Below the pieces are notes generated by a model, which was not told where the DNA came from, did not search any database, and saw only the letters and a program-made list of their open reading frames with translations. A program made the translations under genes and the position numbers. A DNA stretch of 64,000 nucleotides from Mesorhizobium hawassense (GTDB taxonomy: Bacteria > Pseudomonadota > Alphaproteobacteria > Rhizobiales > Rhizobiaceae): assembly GCF_003289945.1 (NCBI RefSeq), contig NZ_QMBP01000014.1, positions 62,001-126,000 of the forward strand, read 5' to 3'. Of this stretch, positions 41,824 to 49,158 are shown in pieces. The first letter of the stretch is position 1, and each line of letters begins with the position of its first letter.

Positions 41824-43188
41824 TTACGCGGTGGCGATCTTCCGCCACGCTCGCGTATAGGCTTGCCATGCCGGATCGGTCGGCGGCTCGGTCCGCTCAC
41901 CCTTGCTCATCGCGGGCGTTTCGTCCGACGCCAGCAGCGCGGCGCCGATGCTTGTGCCGGTCGAGGTCTCCGATGCGATGACCGGCCGCTCCATCGCCGC
42001 CGCCAGCATGCAGTTGAAAAGCGGGTTGCGCGCGAACGGTCCTTCGACGGTCGTCGGCCCGTCGCCGCCGATCAGCTCCAGGCAGGTCGCGGTCATCAGC
42101 GCCAGATAGAACGAAATGGCCGCGAAGCGCTGCCCGGGGCTCAAGTCCTCGGCATTGACCCACCGCGCGTCACGATGCGGAAAGGGTCCGGACCCTTGTT
42201 GCGTGGAAGGCAGAAGCAGGGCTTGCCGCGCCAGCACCGCGGCGACATCGTCATCGATCCACTCCTGCGGCTGGCCGTCGGTCAGCAGCGAGAATTCGCG
42301 TCCGCCCATGAAGCGGGCCGAAGGCACGGGATCGCCGAGCGCGTTGACATTGACCAGCGTGTCGCGCGCCGGCTCGAGTTCGACCTTCCTGCCGCCGACC
42401 GCCATCGACACCACCCATGTGCCGGTCGAAACGACGCAGAAGGGCGGTGCGTCGGACAGAAGATGCGGCAGCAGCGAGGCGTTGGAATCGTGCAGGCCGC
42501 AGAACACCGGCGTCTGCGGATCGAGCCCAGTGCGCCGGGCAAACACCGGCAGGATCGGACCAAGCCGCTCTTTTGCCGGCCGCACCGGCGCCATCAACTG
42601 GCGCCAGCCCATCTTGTCGACCAGCGACGAATAGTCGGACGCCCAGGGGTTCCACAAATCGGTATGGCAGCCGAGCGAAGTCGCCTCGTTGGCGGCGATG
42701 CCGGTCAGCCGCAGCGCCCAATATTGCGGATACATCAGCATCGCGGCCGCCCTGGCGAATTCCGCCGGGAAGCGCTTCTGCTGCCAGAAGAGCTGCGCGC
42801 CGAGATTGAGGCCGACCGGCAACCGCGGCGTCCCGGTCTCGGCGAAGGAGGGGCGGATGGCGTCATACTCCTGTGCCAGCCGGTCGGGGCCGTCGAACTC
42901 ATAGTCGAGCACCGGCAGCGCCAGTTCGCCCGATTGATCGACCAACACGCCCGTCGCGCCATGCGTGGTGACCGATATCGCATCGATCCGCCTTTCACCG
43001 TTGAGATAGGCGAGACTGTTCAGGATGAACGTCCACAGCGCCTCGACATCGTGATGCGGGTAGGGAGCGTGCCGTACCGGAGCATTCGCCATGCGGCGCA
43101 GCGCGATCTCACTCAGCGTCGTGAGATCGACCAGCGCCACCTTGGCGTTGGTCTTGCCGATATCGATGACGGCGACGTGGCGGATCAT
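41824..43188 (-). CDS. rhaK: Rhamnose kinase RhaK (FGGY family)
   Basis: Phosphorylates the sugar in rhamnose breakdown; in Rhizobium leguminosarum RhaK activity is also needed for the ABC transporter to work. 454 residues from the ATG at 43188 (MIRHVAVIDIGKTNAKVALV), the canonical FGGY phosphate-1 motif. The catalytic region contains FCGLHDSNASLLPH and the ATP motif VVSTGTWVVSM; the C-terminal FGGY domain includes LIGGDGPTTVEGPFARNPLF. The ORF from 43332 extends over rhaU and is rejected. The start overlaps the rhaU stop by 4 bp. Last gene of rhaRSTPQUK. Confidence 0.93.
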   Translation of the reverse strand: MIRHVAVIDIGKTNAKVALVDLTTLSEIALRRMANAPVRHAPYPHHDVEALWTFILNSLAYLNGERRIDAISVTTHGATGVLVDQSGELALPVLDYEFDGPDRLAQEYDAIRPSFAETGTPRLPVGLNLGAQLFWQQKRFPAEFARAAAMLMYPQYWALRLTGIAANEATSLGCHTDLWNPWASDYSSLVDKMGWRQLMAPVRPAKERLGPILPVFARRTGLDPQTPVFCGLHDSNASLLPHLLSDAPPFCVVSTGTWVVSMAVGGRKVELEPARDTLVNVNALGDPVPSARFMGGREFSLLTDGQPQEWIDDDVAAVLARQALLLPSTQQGSGPFPHRDARWVNAEDLSPGQRFAAISFYLALMTATCLELIGGDGPTTVEGPFARNPLFNCMLAAAMERPVIASETSTGTSIGAALLASDETPAMSKGERTEPPTDPAWQAYTRAWRKIATA

Positions 43189-43499
43189 GCCATATGGAAC
43201 ATCGTTTCGAGCGGCACCGCCAGCGGCTCGTTGTCGGCTTTCGTCTCCATCACGTCGGCCATATGCGCCCACCAGCGCTGCATCACCGGATGCCTGGGCA
43301 GGTCGGCCATGCCGTGGTCGTCGCGGCGCCACAGCACGCCGAACAGGATGTCGGTCTCCTCGTCGAGATGGATCGAATAGTCGGAGACGCCGGCCTGTTT
43401 CAGCAGGGCAACCAGCTCGGGCCAGATCTCGTCATGGCGGCGCTTGTACTCTGCCTTCATGCCGGGGTTGAGCTTCATCTTGAAGGCGTATTTTTCCAT
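43185..43499 (-). CDS. rhaU: L-rhamnose mutarotase
   Basis: Interconverts alpha- and beta-L-rhamnose pyranose anomers. 104 residues, the standard length: KYAFKMKLNPGMKAEYKRRH (with catalytic-site Tyr and His), the DYSIHLDEETDILFGVL strand, and WWAHMADVMET near the C-terminus. Its ATG shares one base with the rhaQ stop (TGATG at 43497-43501) and its stop overlaps rhaK by 4 bp, so translation is tightly coupled. Confidence 0.95.
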   Translation of the reverse strand: MEKYAFKMKLNPGMKAEYKRRHDEIWPELVALLKQAGVSDYSIHLDEETDILFGVLWRRDDHGMADLPRHPVMQRWWAHMADVMETKADNEPLAVPLETMFHMA

Positions 43500-44500
43500 C
43501 AGGCGAAGCGCCCTTCGCGCAGCCGCCGCCAGAGGATGGGCAGCGCAATGACGATGATCAGCAGCAGGCCGATGAAGATCGACATGACGATGCCCGGCAC
43601 GTTGAGCAACCCAAGCCCGAAAGTCACCAGCCCCATGATGAAGGCGGCGAGCACGATGCCGAGGATGCTGCCGGCGCCGCCGAGGATCGAGACGCCGCCG
43701 AGCACCACCATGGTGATCGCCTCGAGCTCATAGCCCTGCGCAATCGACGGCCTTGTCGAACCGAGCCGCGAGGTGATCAGCACGGAGGCGATGCCTGACA
43801 TCAGGCCAGTGAGGCAAAACAGGATGAACTTGATGCGGTCGACGCGCACGCCGGAGAACTGGCAGGCGACTGGATTGTTACCGATGGCGAAGATGCGCCG
43901 ACCGAAGCTCGTGCGGTGCAGCACGAACCAGTAGATGGCTGCCGCGACCAGGAACAGCGCCAGCTCGAACGAGAAGACCCACCAGACATAGCCTTGGCCG
44001 AAGAAGGCGAAGCTTTCCGGATAGCCCTTATAGGCCTGGTCGCCGAGGATGATGAAGGCGATGCCGCGAAACAGGCTCATCGTGCCGATGGTGACGACGA
44101 TGGACGGCAGGCCGAGCCGGGTGACCAACAGCCCGTTGAACGCGCCGCAGCCAAGCCCGACGACGACGCCGATCGCCACTAGCACCGGCGTGCCGGCGCC
44201 GGCCTGCACGGCCATGCCCATCATCGTCGAGGCGAGCGCCACGATGGCGGCGACCGACAGGTCGATCTCGCCGGAGATGATCAGTAGCGCCATGGCAAGC
44301 GCGATCAGGCCTTTTTCGGTGAAGTTGAAGGTGAGGTCCGACAGCGACCACGGGTCGAGGAAATAGGGCGACGCGACGCTGTTTACCGCGAAGATGGCAA
44401 CCGCGATAATGACGAGCAGCGCTTCCCAGGAGAAGATGGCCGAAGACAGCGGCTTGTCGAGCCGGTCGGGAATGTGGCGCGGGGCAGGGGTGTCGGTCAT
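43499..44500 (-). CDS. rhaQ: Rhamnose ABC transporter permease RhaQ
   Basis: One of two inner-membrane permeases for L-rhamnose. 333 residues with about nine to ten membrane segments, e.g. WEALLVIIAVAIFAVNSVAS, GVVVGLGCGAFNGLLVTRLG, WVFSFELALFLVAAAIYWFV. The BPD_transp_2 signature is ISGEIDLSVAAIVALAS and the coupling loop TSFGRRIFAIGNNPVACQFS. It overlaps rhaP by 4 bp and touches rhaU by 1 bp. The P/Q naming follows the R. leguminosarum order rhaT-P-Q-U-K. Confidence 0.92.
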   Translation of the reverse strand: MTDTPAPRHIPDRLDKPLSSAIFSWEALLVIIAVAIFAVNSVASPYFLDPWSLSDLTFNFTEKGLIALAMALLIISGEIDLSVAAIVALASTMMGMAVQAGAGTPVLVAIGVVVGLGCGAFNGLLVTRLGLPSIVVTIGTMSLFRGIAFIILGDQAYKGYPESFAFFGQGYVWWVFSFELALFLVAAAIYWFVLHRTSFGRRIFAIGNNPVACQFSGVRVDRIKFILFCLTGLMSGIASVLITSRLGSTRPSIAQGYELEAITMVVLGGVSILGGAGSILGIVLAAFIMGLVTFGLGLLNVPGIVMSIFIGLLLIIVIALPILWRRLREGRFA

Positions 44501-45474
44501 GCCGCTTCCGCCTTTCTCAGGATGATGCGGCCTTGCCGGCGCTCGCCGCGTGCGTTGAGCACCACGGCCAGGATGATGGCGCTGCCCGAGATCGCCATCT
44601 GCCAGAACGGCGAGATGTTGATGACCGGCAGCGCGTTGGAGATGATGCCGAGGAACAGCGCGCCGAGCACCGCGCCGCCGACCGAGCCGATGCCGCCAGC
44701 GATCGAGATGCCACCGATCACACAGGCGGCGATGATGTTGAGCTCATAGCCATTGGCGACTTCGACCGAGGCGATCACGTAGCGCGAAATCCAAAGATAG
44801 CCGGCGAGCCCGCCGATCATGCCGGAGATGCAAAAGACGATGAATTTGGTGCGGCCGACATCGATGCCGGCATAGACCGAGGCGGTCGGATTGACGCCGA
44901 TGGCGTAGATCGAGCGGCCGATCGCGGTCCGCGTCATCACCAGGAAGAACAGCGCGATCACGATGATCGCGATCCAGGACAGCACCGGCAGGCCGAGGAA
45001 GGCGACGCGCTGGAAATTGATGAAGTCGGGGCTCATCTGGTCGGCATTGACCCAGGCGCCGCCGGAGACGACGAAGGTGGTGCCGCGATAGATGGTCAGC
45101 GTGCCCAGCGTCACCACGATGGAAGGAATGTTCAGCCGCCACACCAGGAAGCCGTTGATCGCGCCGAGCACCAACCCGACGGCGAGGGCGACGACGATCA
45201 GCACCGGGATCGGGATCGCCGGATGCGCGGCGTTGAGCATCGCCACCACCATGCCGGTGAAGCAGAGATTAGACGCCATCGAGAGGTCGATCGAGCGCGT
45301 CAGGATCACCACCATCTGTCCCAGCGCCAGGATCATCAGGATCGACGTGTCGTTGAACACCTGGCGCAGATTGCTGGGGTCGGCGAAGCCTGGGAAGCGT
45401 GTCGAGATCAGGCCGATCAGCACGACGATACCGGCAAGTAGCCAGATTTCGCGATATTTGAGGAAGCTCTTCAT
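44497..45474 (-). CDS. rhaP: Rhamnose ABC transporter permease RhaP
   Basis: Second inner-membrane permease. 325 residues starting at the ATG at 45474 (MKSFLKYREIWLLAGIVVLI). Membrane segments include WLLAGIVVLIGLIS, ILMILALGQMVVILT and VVALAVGLVLGAINGFLVWR. It has the family signature LTRSIDLSMASNLCFTGM and loop TAIGRSIYAIGVNPTASVYA. The ORF continues 88 codons upstream, antisense-free but inside rhaT, and is rejected. It overlaps rhaT by 4 bp (ATGA) and rhaQ by 4 bp. Confidence 0.92.
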   Translation of the reverse strand: MKSFLKYREIWLLAGIVVLIGLISTRFPGFADPSNLRQVFNDTSILMILALGQMVVILTRSIDLSMASNLCFTGMVVAMLNAAHPAIPIPVLIVVALAVGLVLGAINGFLVWRLNIPSIVVTLGTLTIYRGTTFVVSGGAWVNADQMSPDFINFQRVAFLGLPVLSWIAIIVIALFFLVMTRTAIGRSIYAIGVNPTASVYAGIDVGRTKFIVFCISGMIGGLAGYLWISRYVIASVEVANGYELNIIAACVIGGISIAGGIGSVGGAVLGALFLGIISNALPVINISPFWQMAISGSAIILAVVLNARGERRQGRIILRKAEAA

Positions 45475-47024
45475 GCCGCGATCCCCGCTGCCGTTCGAAC
45501 CAGCGTCTCGGCATCGAGGCCCTTGTTGTCGTAGGTCGCCGCGATACGGCCTTCGCGCATGACCACGACCCGGTCCGACATGCCGAGGATCTCGGGCAGT
45601 TCCGACGACACCATGATCACCGACAGCCCTTGCGCGACAAGCTCGGCCATGAAGCCGTGCACTGCGGCCTTGGAGCCGATGTCGATGCCCTTGGTCGGCT
45701 CGTCGAGGATGATCACCTTCGGCGTCGTCGCCAGCCATTTGGCGATCACCACCTTCTGCTGGTTGCCGCCCGACAGCGTGCCGACATCCTGGCTGAGCGA
45801 AGAGGCGCGCAGATCGAGCCGCTCGGTGTAGGAGCGGGCGAGCGAGAACTCTTCCGCGTGCTTGAGCACGCCGGATTTCGAGGTGCGCGCAAGCGATGGC
45901 AGCGACACGTTCTGGAAGATCGGCAGGCCGATCACCACACCCTGCTTGCCGCGCTCCTCCGGCACATAGACGATGCCGGCCTCGATCGAATCCGCCGCCG
46001 ATTTCGGCGCGATCGCCTTGCCGTCGAGGGAAATCGCGCCTCGGCTCGTGCGGGTGATCCCTGCGATCGCCTGCATGACTTCGCTTCGCCCGGCACCGAC
46101 CAGACCGTAGAAGCCGAGGATCTCGCCCTTGCGCAGCTCGAAGCCGATGTCGTCGAATTCGGTCGGATGCGACAGGCCCGAGACGGAAAGCACCGGCGCG
46201 CCGATCTTCGGTTCGCGCTGCGGAAAGATGTGGTCGACATTGCGCCCGACCATCATGCGCACGATCTCGTTCTGGCCGGTGTCCTTGAGCATTCCCTCGC
46301 CGACCATCTCGCCGTCTCGGAACACGGTGTAGCGATCGGCGATGCGATAGATCTCGTCGAACTTGTGGCTGATGAAGAGCACCGCCTTGCCTTCGCTCTT
46401 CAGGAATTCGATCAGGAGGAAAAGCTCCTCGATCTCCTTCATCGAGAGCGCCGCCGTCGGTTCGTCCATGATGACGATGCGCGCGTCGATCGACATCGCG
46501 CGGGCGACGGCCACGAGATGCTTGTTGGCGATGCCGAGATCCTTCAGCCGCGCGTCGGCGTCGATATGGCCGGCGCGCATCGTCTCCAGCACCTCGCGCG
46601 CATTTTTTCGCATCGTGCGCCAGTCGATGGTGCCGAAGCGGCTGCGCGGCGCGTGGCCGAGGAAGATGTTTTCGGCGACCGACAGATCGTCGAACAGCAC
46701 GGTTTCCTGATGGATGGCGGTGATGCCGTGGCCGAAGGCGGCGTGCGCGCTGGGCAGTGTCGTGACCTGGCCGTCGATGCCGATCTCGCCGGAATCCGGC
46801 TGGTAGATGCCGGTCATGATCTTGACCAGCGTCGACTTGCCGGCGCCGTTCTCGCCGATCAGCGCCGTCACCTGACCCGGATAGAGCGACAGGCTGACAT
46901 TGTGCAGCGCGCGGACACCCGGGAAACTCTTGGAAATGCCTGCGAGTGTCAGGCGAGCGCTCAGAGCCGGGTGTGAAGCCTGTGACTGCTCCGTTTCCAC
47001 TTTGCGCTGGGCTGTCGTGTCCAT
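45471..47024 (-). CDS. rhaT: Rhamnose ABC transporter ATP-binding protein RhaT
   Basis: Drives rhamnose import. 517 residues, two ABC ATPase domains: Walker A GENGAGKST in the first, with IVIMDEPTAALS; a degenerate second Walker A (GLVGAGRSE) with signature LSGGNQQKVVIAKWL and VIILDEPTKG. The pattern is standard for the sugar (RbsA/GguA) family. The N-terminal 25 residues (MDTTAQRKVETEQSQASHPA) are a non-conserved extension. Note the symbol: in E. coli rhaT is an unrelated symporter. Confidence 0.94.
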   Translation of the reverse strand: MDTTAQRKVETEQSQASHPALSARLTLAGISKSFPGVRALHNVSLSLYPGQVTALIGENGAGKSTLVKIMTGIYQPDSGEIGIDGQVTTLPSAHAAFGHGITAIHQETVLFDDLSVAENIFLGHAPRSRFGTIDWRTMRKNAREVLETMRAGHIDADARLKDLGIANKHLVAVARAMSIDARIVIMDEPTAALSMKEIEELFLLIEFLKSEGKAVLFISHKFDEIYRIADRYTVFRDGEMVGEGMLKDTGQNEIVRMMVGRNVDHIFPQREPKIGAPVLSVSGLSHPTEFDDIGFELRKGEILGFYGLVGAGRSEVMQAIAGITRTSRGAISLDGKAIAPKSAADSIEAGIVYVPEERGKQGVVIGLPIFQNVSLPSLARTSKSGVLKHAEEFSLARSYTERLDLRASSLSQDVGTLSGGNQQKVVIAKWLATTPKVIILDEPTKGIDIGSKAAVHGFMAELVAQGLSVIMVSSELPEILGMSDRVVVMREGRIAATYDNKGLDAETLVRTAAGIAA

Positions 47025-47060
47025 ATCCGTATCAGGCCCTGAAAGAAGGTCCGTTTGAAG

Positions 47061-47088
47061 ATGCGGCGGGACAATTGTCCCGCCGCAT
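47061..47088 (-). terminator. Perfect 28-bp palindrome between rhaS and rhaT
   Basis: ATGCGGCGGGAC-AATT-GTCCCGCCGCAT: 12-bp arms plus AATT, fully self-complementary. Placed 20 bp after the rhaS stop and 36 bp before rhaT, it can form a very stable RNA stem. With no U-run it is more likely an mRNA-protecting or partial-termination element favouring rhaS. Confidence 0.72.
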
Positions 47089-47108
47089 GAGCTTGAAGTC
47101 GACCAGGA

Positions 47109-48104
47109 TCAATAGATCTTGGAGAACTTCTCGATGTTGGTCTTGTCGAACTGGAAGGGCGGCGCCATCGCGGCCGAGTTGGTGTCGTCGAGCGTCACCT
47201 TGCCGACGCGGCCGATCGACAGCGTGGCGCCGGGCTTGGCCTCTTCCTTCTTCACCGCCAGGTCATGGGCGAGATAGATAGCCGAATAGCCGAGGTCGAT
47301 CGGGTTCCATAGCGCGACCGCCTGGCTGGCACCGTTGTCGATGAACTTCTTGAACTCCGACGGCAGCGCGAGACCCGTCACATTGACCTTGCCGATCAGG
47401 TTCTCGTCGGTGACGACCTGCGCAGCCGCAACAACACCAACCGTGGTCGGCGCGATGATCGCCTTGAGGTTCGGATAGGATTTCAAGAGGCCCTTGGCTT
47501 CGTCGGTGCTCTTGGCCGAGTCGTCATCGCCATAGACGGTGGCGACCAGCTTGATCTTCGGGAACTTCTCCGGCAGCACCTTCTTGGCCGCTTCGATCCA
47601 GGCGTTCTGGTTGGTGGCGGTCGAGGATGCAGACAGGATGGCGACGTCGCCGCCTTCGGGCAGATAGTCGGCGGCGAGCTTGATGATGGTCTCGCCGATC
47701 AGGCCAGTGTCGGACGGGTTGAGGTGGAGCTGGCGGCCTTCCTTGGCGACGCCGGAGTCCCACGAGATGACCGTGATGCCGCGTTCCATCGCCTTCTTCA
47801 GCACCGGCACCAGCGCGTCGGCGTCATTGGCCGAAACCGCGATGGCGTTGACCTTTTGCGCGATCAGCGAGTTGATCACCTCGATCTGCGCTTCGGCGGT
47901 CGCTTTGGTCGGGCCGGTGTAGATGACGTCGACATCGCCCAGTTCCTTGGCCGCTTCCTCGGCGCCTTTGTTGGCGGCGTCGAAGAAGCCGTTGCCGAGC
48001 GACTTCACGACCAGCGCGATCTTGACGTTATCGGCATAGGCGGCATTCACGAACATGGCGGCGGAAAAGGCCGCCGTAACCAGCAGTTTCTTCAAAAAGC
48101 TCAT
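47109..48104 (-). CDS. rhaS: Periplasmic rhamnose-binding protein RhaS
   Basis: Binds L-rhamnose and delivers it to RhaTPQ. 331 residues: signal peptide SFLKKLLVTAAFSAAMFVNAAYA, then DNVKIALVVKSLGNGFFDAA; periplasmic-binding type 1 fold with NAIAVSANDADALVPVLKKA, GITVISWDSGVAKEGRQLHL and the C-terminal WNPIDLGYSAIYLAHDLA. Second gene of the operon after rhaR, followed by the long palindrome. Confidence 0.94.
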   Translation of the reverse strand: MSFLKKLLVTAAFSAAMFVNAAYADNVKIALVVKSLGNGFFDAANKGAEEAAKELGDVDVIYTGPTKATAEAQIEVINSLIAQKVNAIAVSANDADALVPVLKKAMERGITVISWDSGVAKEGRQLHLNPSDTGLIGETIIKLAADYLPEGGDVAILSASSTATNQNAWIEAAKKVLPEKFPKIKLVATVYGDDDSAKSTDEAKGLLKSYPNLKAIIAPTTVGVVAAAQVVTDENLIGKVNVTGLALPSEFKKFIDNGASQAVALWNPIDLGYSAIYLAHDLAVKKEEAKPGATLSIGRVGKVTLDDTNSAAMAPPFQFDKTNIEKFSKIY

Positions 48105-48159
48105 CGAACATCCTCCCTTGAGCGTTGCATTCCATCGCCGCTGCGGGCGTGAGTCTTCC

Positions 48160-48969
48160 TCAGGCCTGCAGTGAAGATTCTTCCTTGTCGTTTGACTGTT
48201 TGCGGGCGACGATCAGCGCCACGCCCGCTGTCTCCAGCATCTTGGCCTCGCGGTCCTCTATGCCGTCGTCGGTGATCACGGTTGCGATGCGTGACAGCCC
48301 GCACAGGATCAGGCTGGAGCGCATGCGGAATTTCGAGGAATCGACCAGCACCACCAGCTCGTCGGCCTGGTCGATCAATTTCTGCTCGGCCTGGATCAGC
48401 AGCGGATCGCCTTCCATCAGCCCGAGCGGCCCCAGCCCCTGCGCGCCCATGAACATGCGGCGCGCATAGAAATTGCGTGTCACGTCATTGTCGAAGGGCG
48501 ACAGGATGATGTTCTGCTCGCGGTAGATCGTGCCGCCGGACAGCATCACCGTGTTCTTCGAATGCTTGAGCAGATGCTCGGCGATCGGGAAGGAGTTGGT
48601 GAAGATCGGCATCCGGCGCCCGGTCAGGTAATGCACCATCTGGAAAGTGGTGGTGCCGCCATTGATGATGATCGGCTCGCCGTCCTGGCAAAGGTTCACT
48701 GCTTCCCGCGCGATCGCCCGCTTCTGCGCGGCGTTGAGCGTCTCGTTGACGGAGAAGGGCCGGCCGGCAAGGCCGATGAACTGCGGCGGCGAGATCGCCT
48801 CGGCGCCGCCGCGCACCCGGCGCAGGCGTTTTTGCACATGCAGCGCCGCGATATCGCGCCGGATCGTCGCTTCGGACGAGTCCGTCAGCTCGACCATCTC
48901 CTGCACCGTCACCACAGGCTTTTCCTGGACGGCGGACAGAATGATCCTGTGGCGCTCTTTTTCGTGCAT
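48160..48969 (-). CDS. rhaR: DeoR-type repressor RhaR of rhamnose catabolism
   Basis: Predicted to repress the rha genes until an inducer (likely a phosphorylated intermediate) binds. 269 residues from the ATG at 48969, after GGGAGGAGCC. The N-terminal HTH includes RIILSAVQEKPVVTVQEMVE and SSEATIRRDIAALHVQKRLR. The C-terminal sugar-phosphate sensor domain (DeoRC) has IIINGGTTTFQMVHYL and LVDSSKFRMRSSLILCGLSR. First gene of rhaRSTPQUK; nested inverted repeats stand just upstream. An in-frame ATG at 48990 is rejected for lack of a ribosome site. Confidence 0.93.
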   Translation of the reverse strand: MHEKERHRIILSAVQEKPVVTVQEMVELTDSSEATIRRDIAALHVQKRLRRVRGGAEAISPPQFIGLAGRPFSVNETLNAAQKRAIAREAVNLCQDGEPIIINGGTTTFQMVHYLTGRRMPIFTNSFPIAEHLLKHSKNTVMLSGGTIYREQNIILSPFDNDVTRNFYARRMFMGAQGLGPLGLMEGDPLLIQAEQKLIDQADELVVLVDSSKFRMRSSLILCGLSRIATVITDDGIEDREAKMLETAGVALIVARKQSNDKEESSLQA

Positions 48970-49011
48970 GGCTCCTCCCTGCCTGACCATCAGGCCTTAG
49001 AAAACGCGCAG

Positions 49012-49084
49012 TGTCAATCATTTCCGATCATATATTTTCATTGTGCAGTGCAATATGATCGGTCTTGATCGTTTATGATTGACA
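49012..49084. promoter_or_regulatory. Nested inverted repeats in the rhaR-rhaD promoter region (candidate RhaR operator)
   Basis: Outer arms TGTCAATCAT (49012-49021) and ATGATTGACA (49075-49084); inner arms CCGATCATAT (49024-49033) and ATATGATCGG (49053-49062). Both pairs are perfect 10-bp dyads centred on the same point. The AT-rich block lies between the divergent rhaR and rhaD starts and holds the only obvious promoter-like DNA there. Confidence 0.75.
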
Positions 49085-49158
49085 AGCGGAGCGCTTGCGT
49101 AGACATTCCCGAGCGAGAAATGAGGAGCGCACCCTTCGCGCTTCAAGGGAGGATACCT

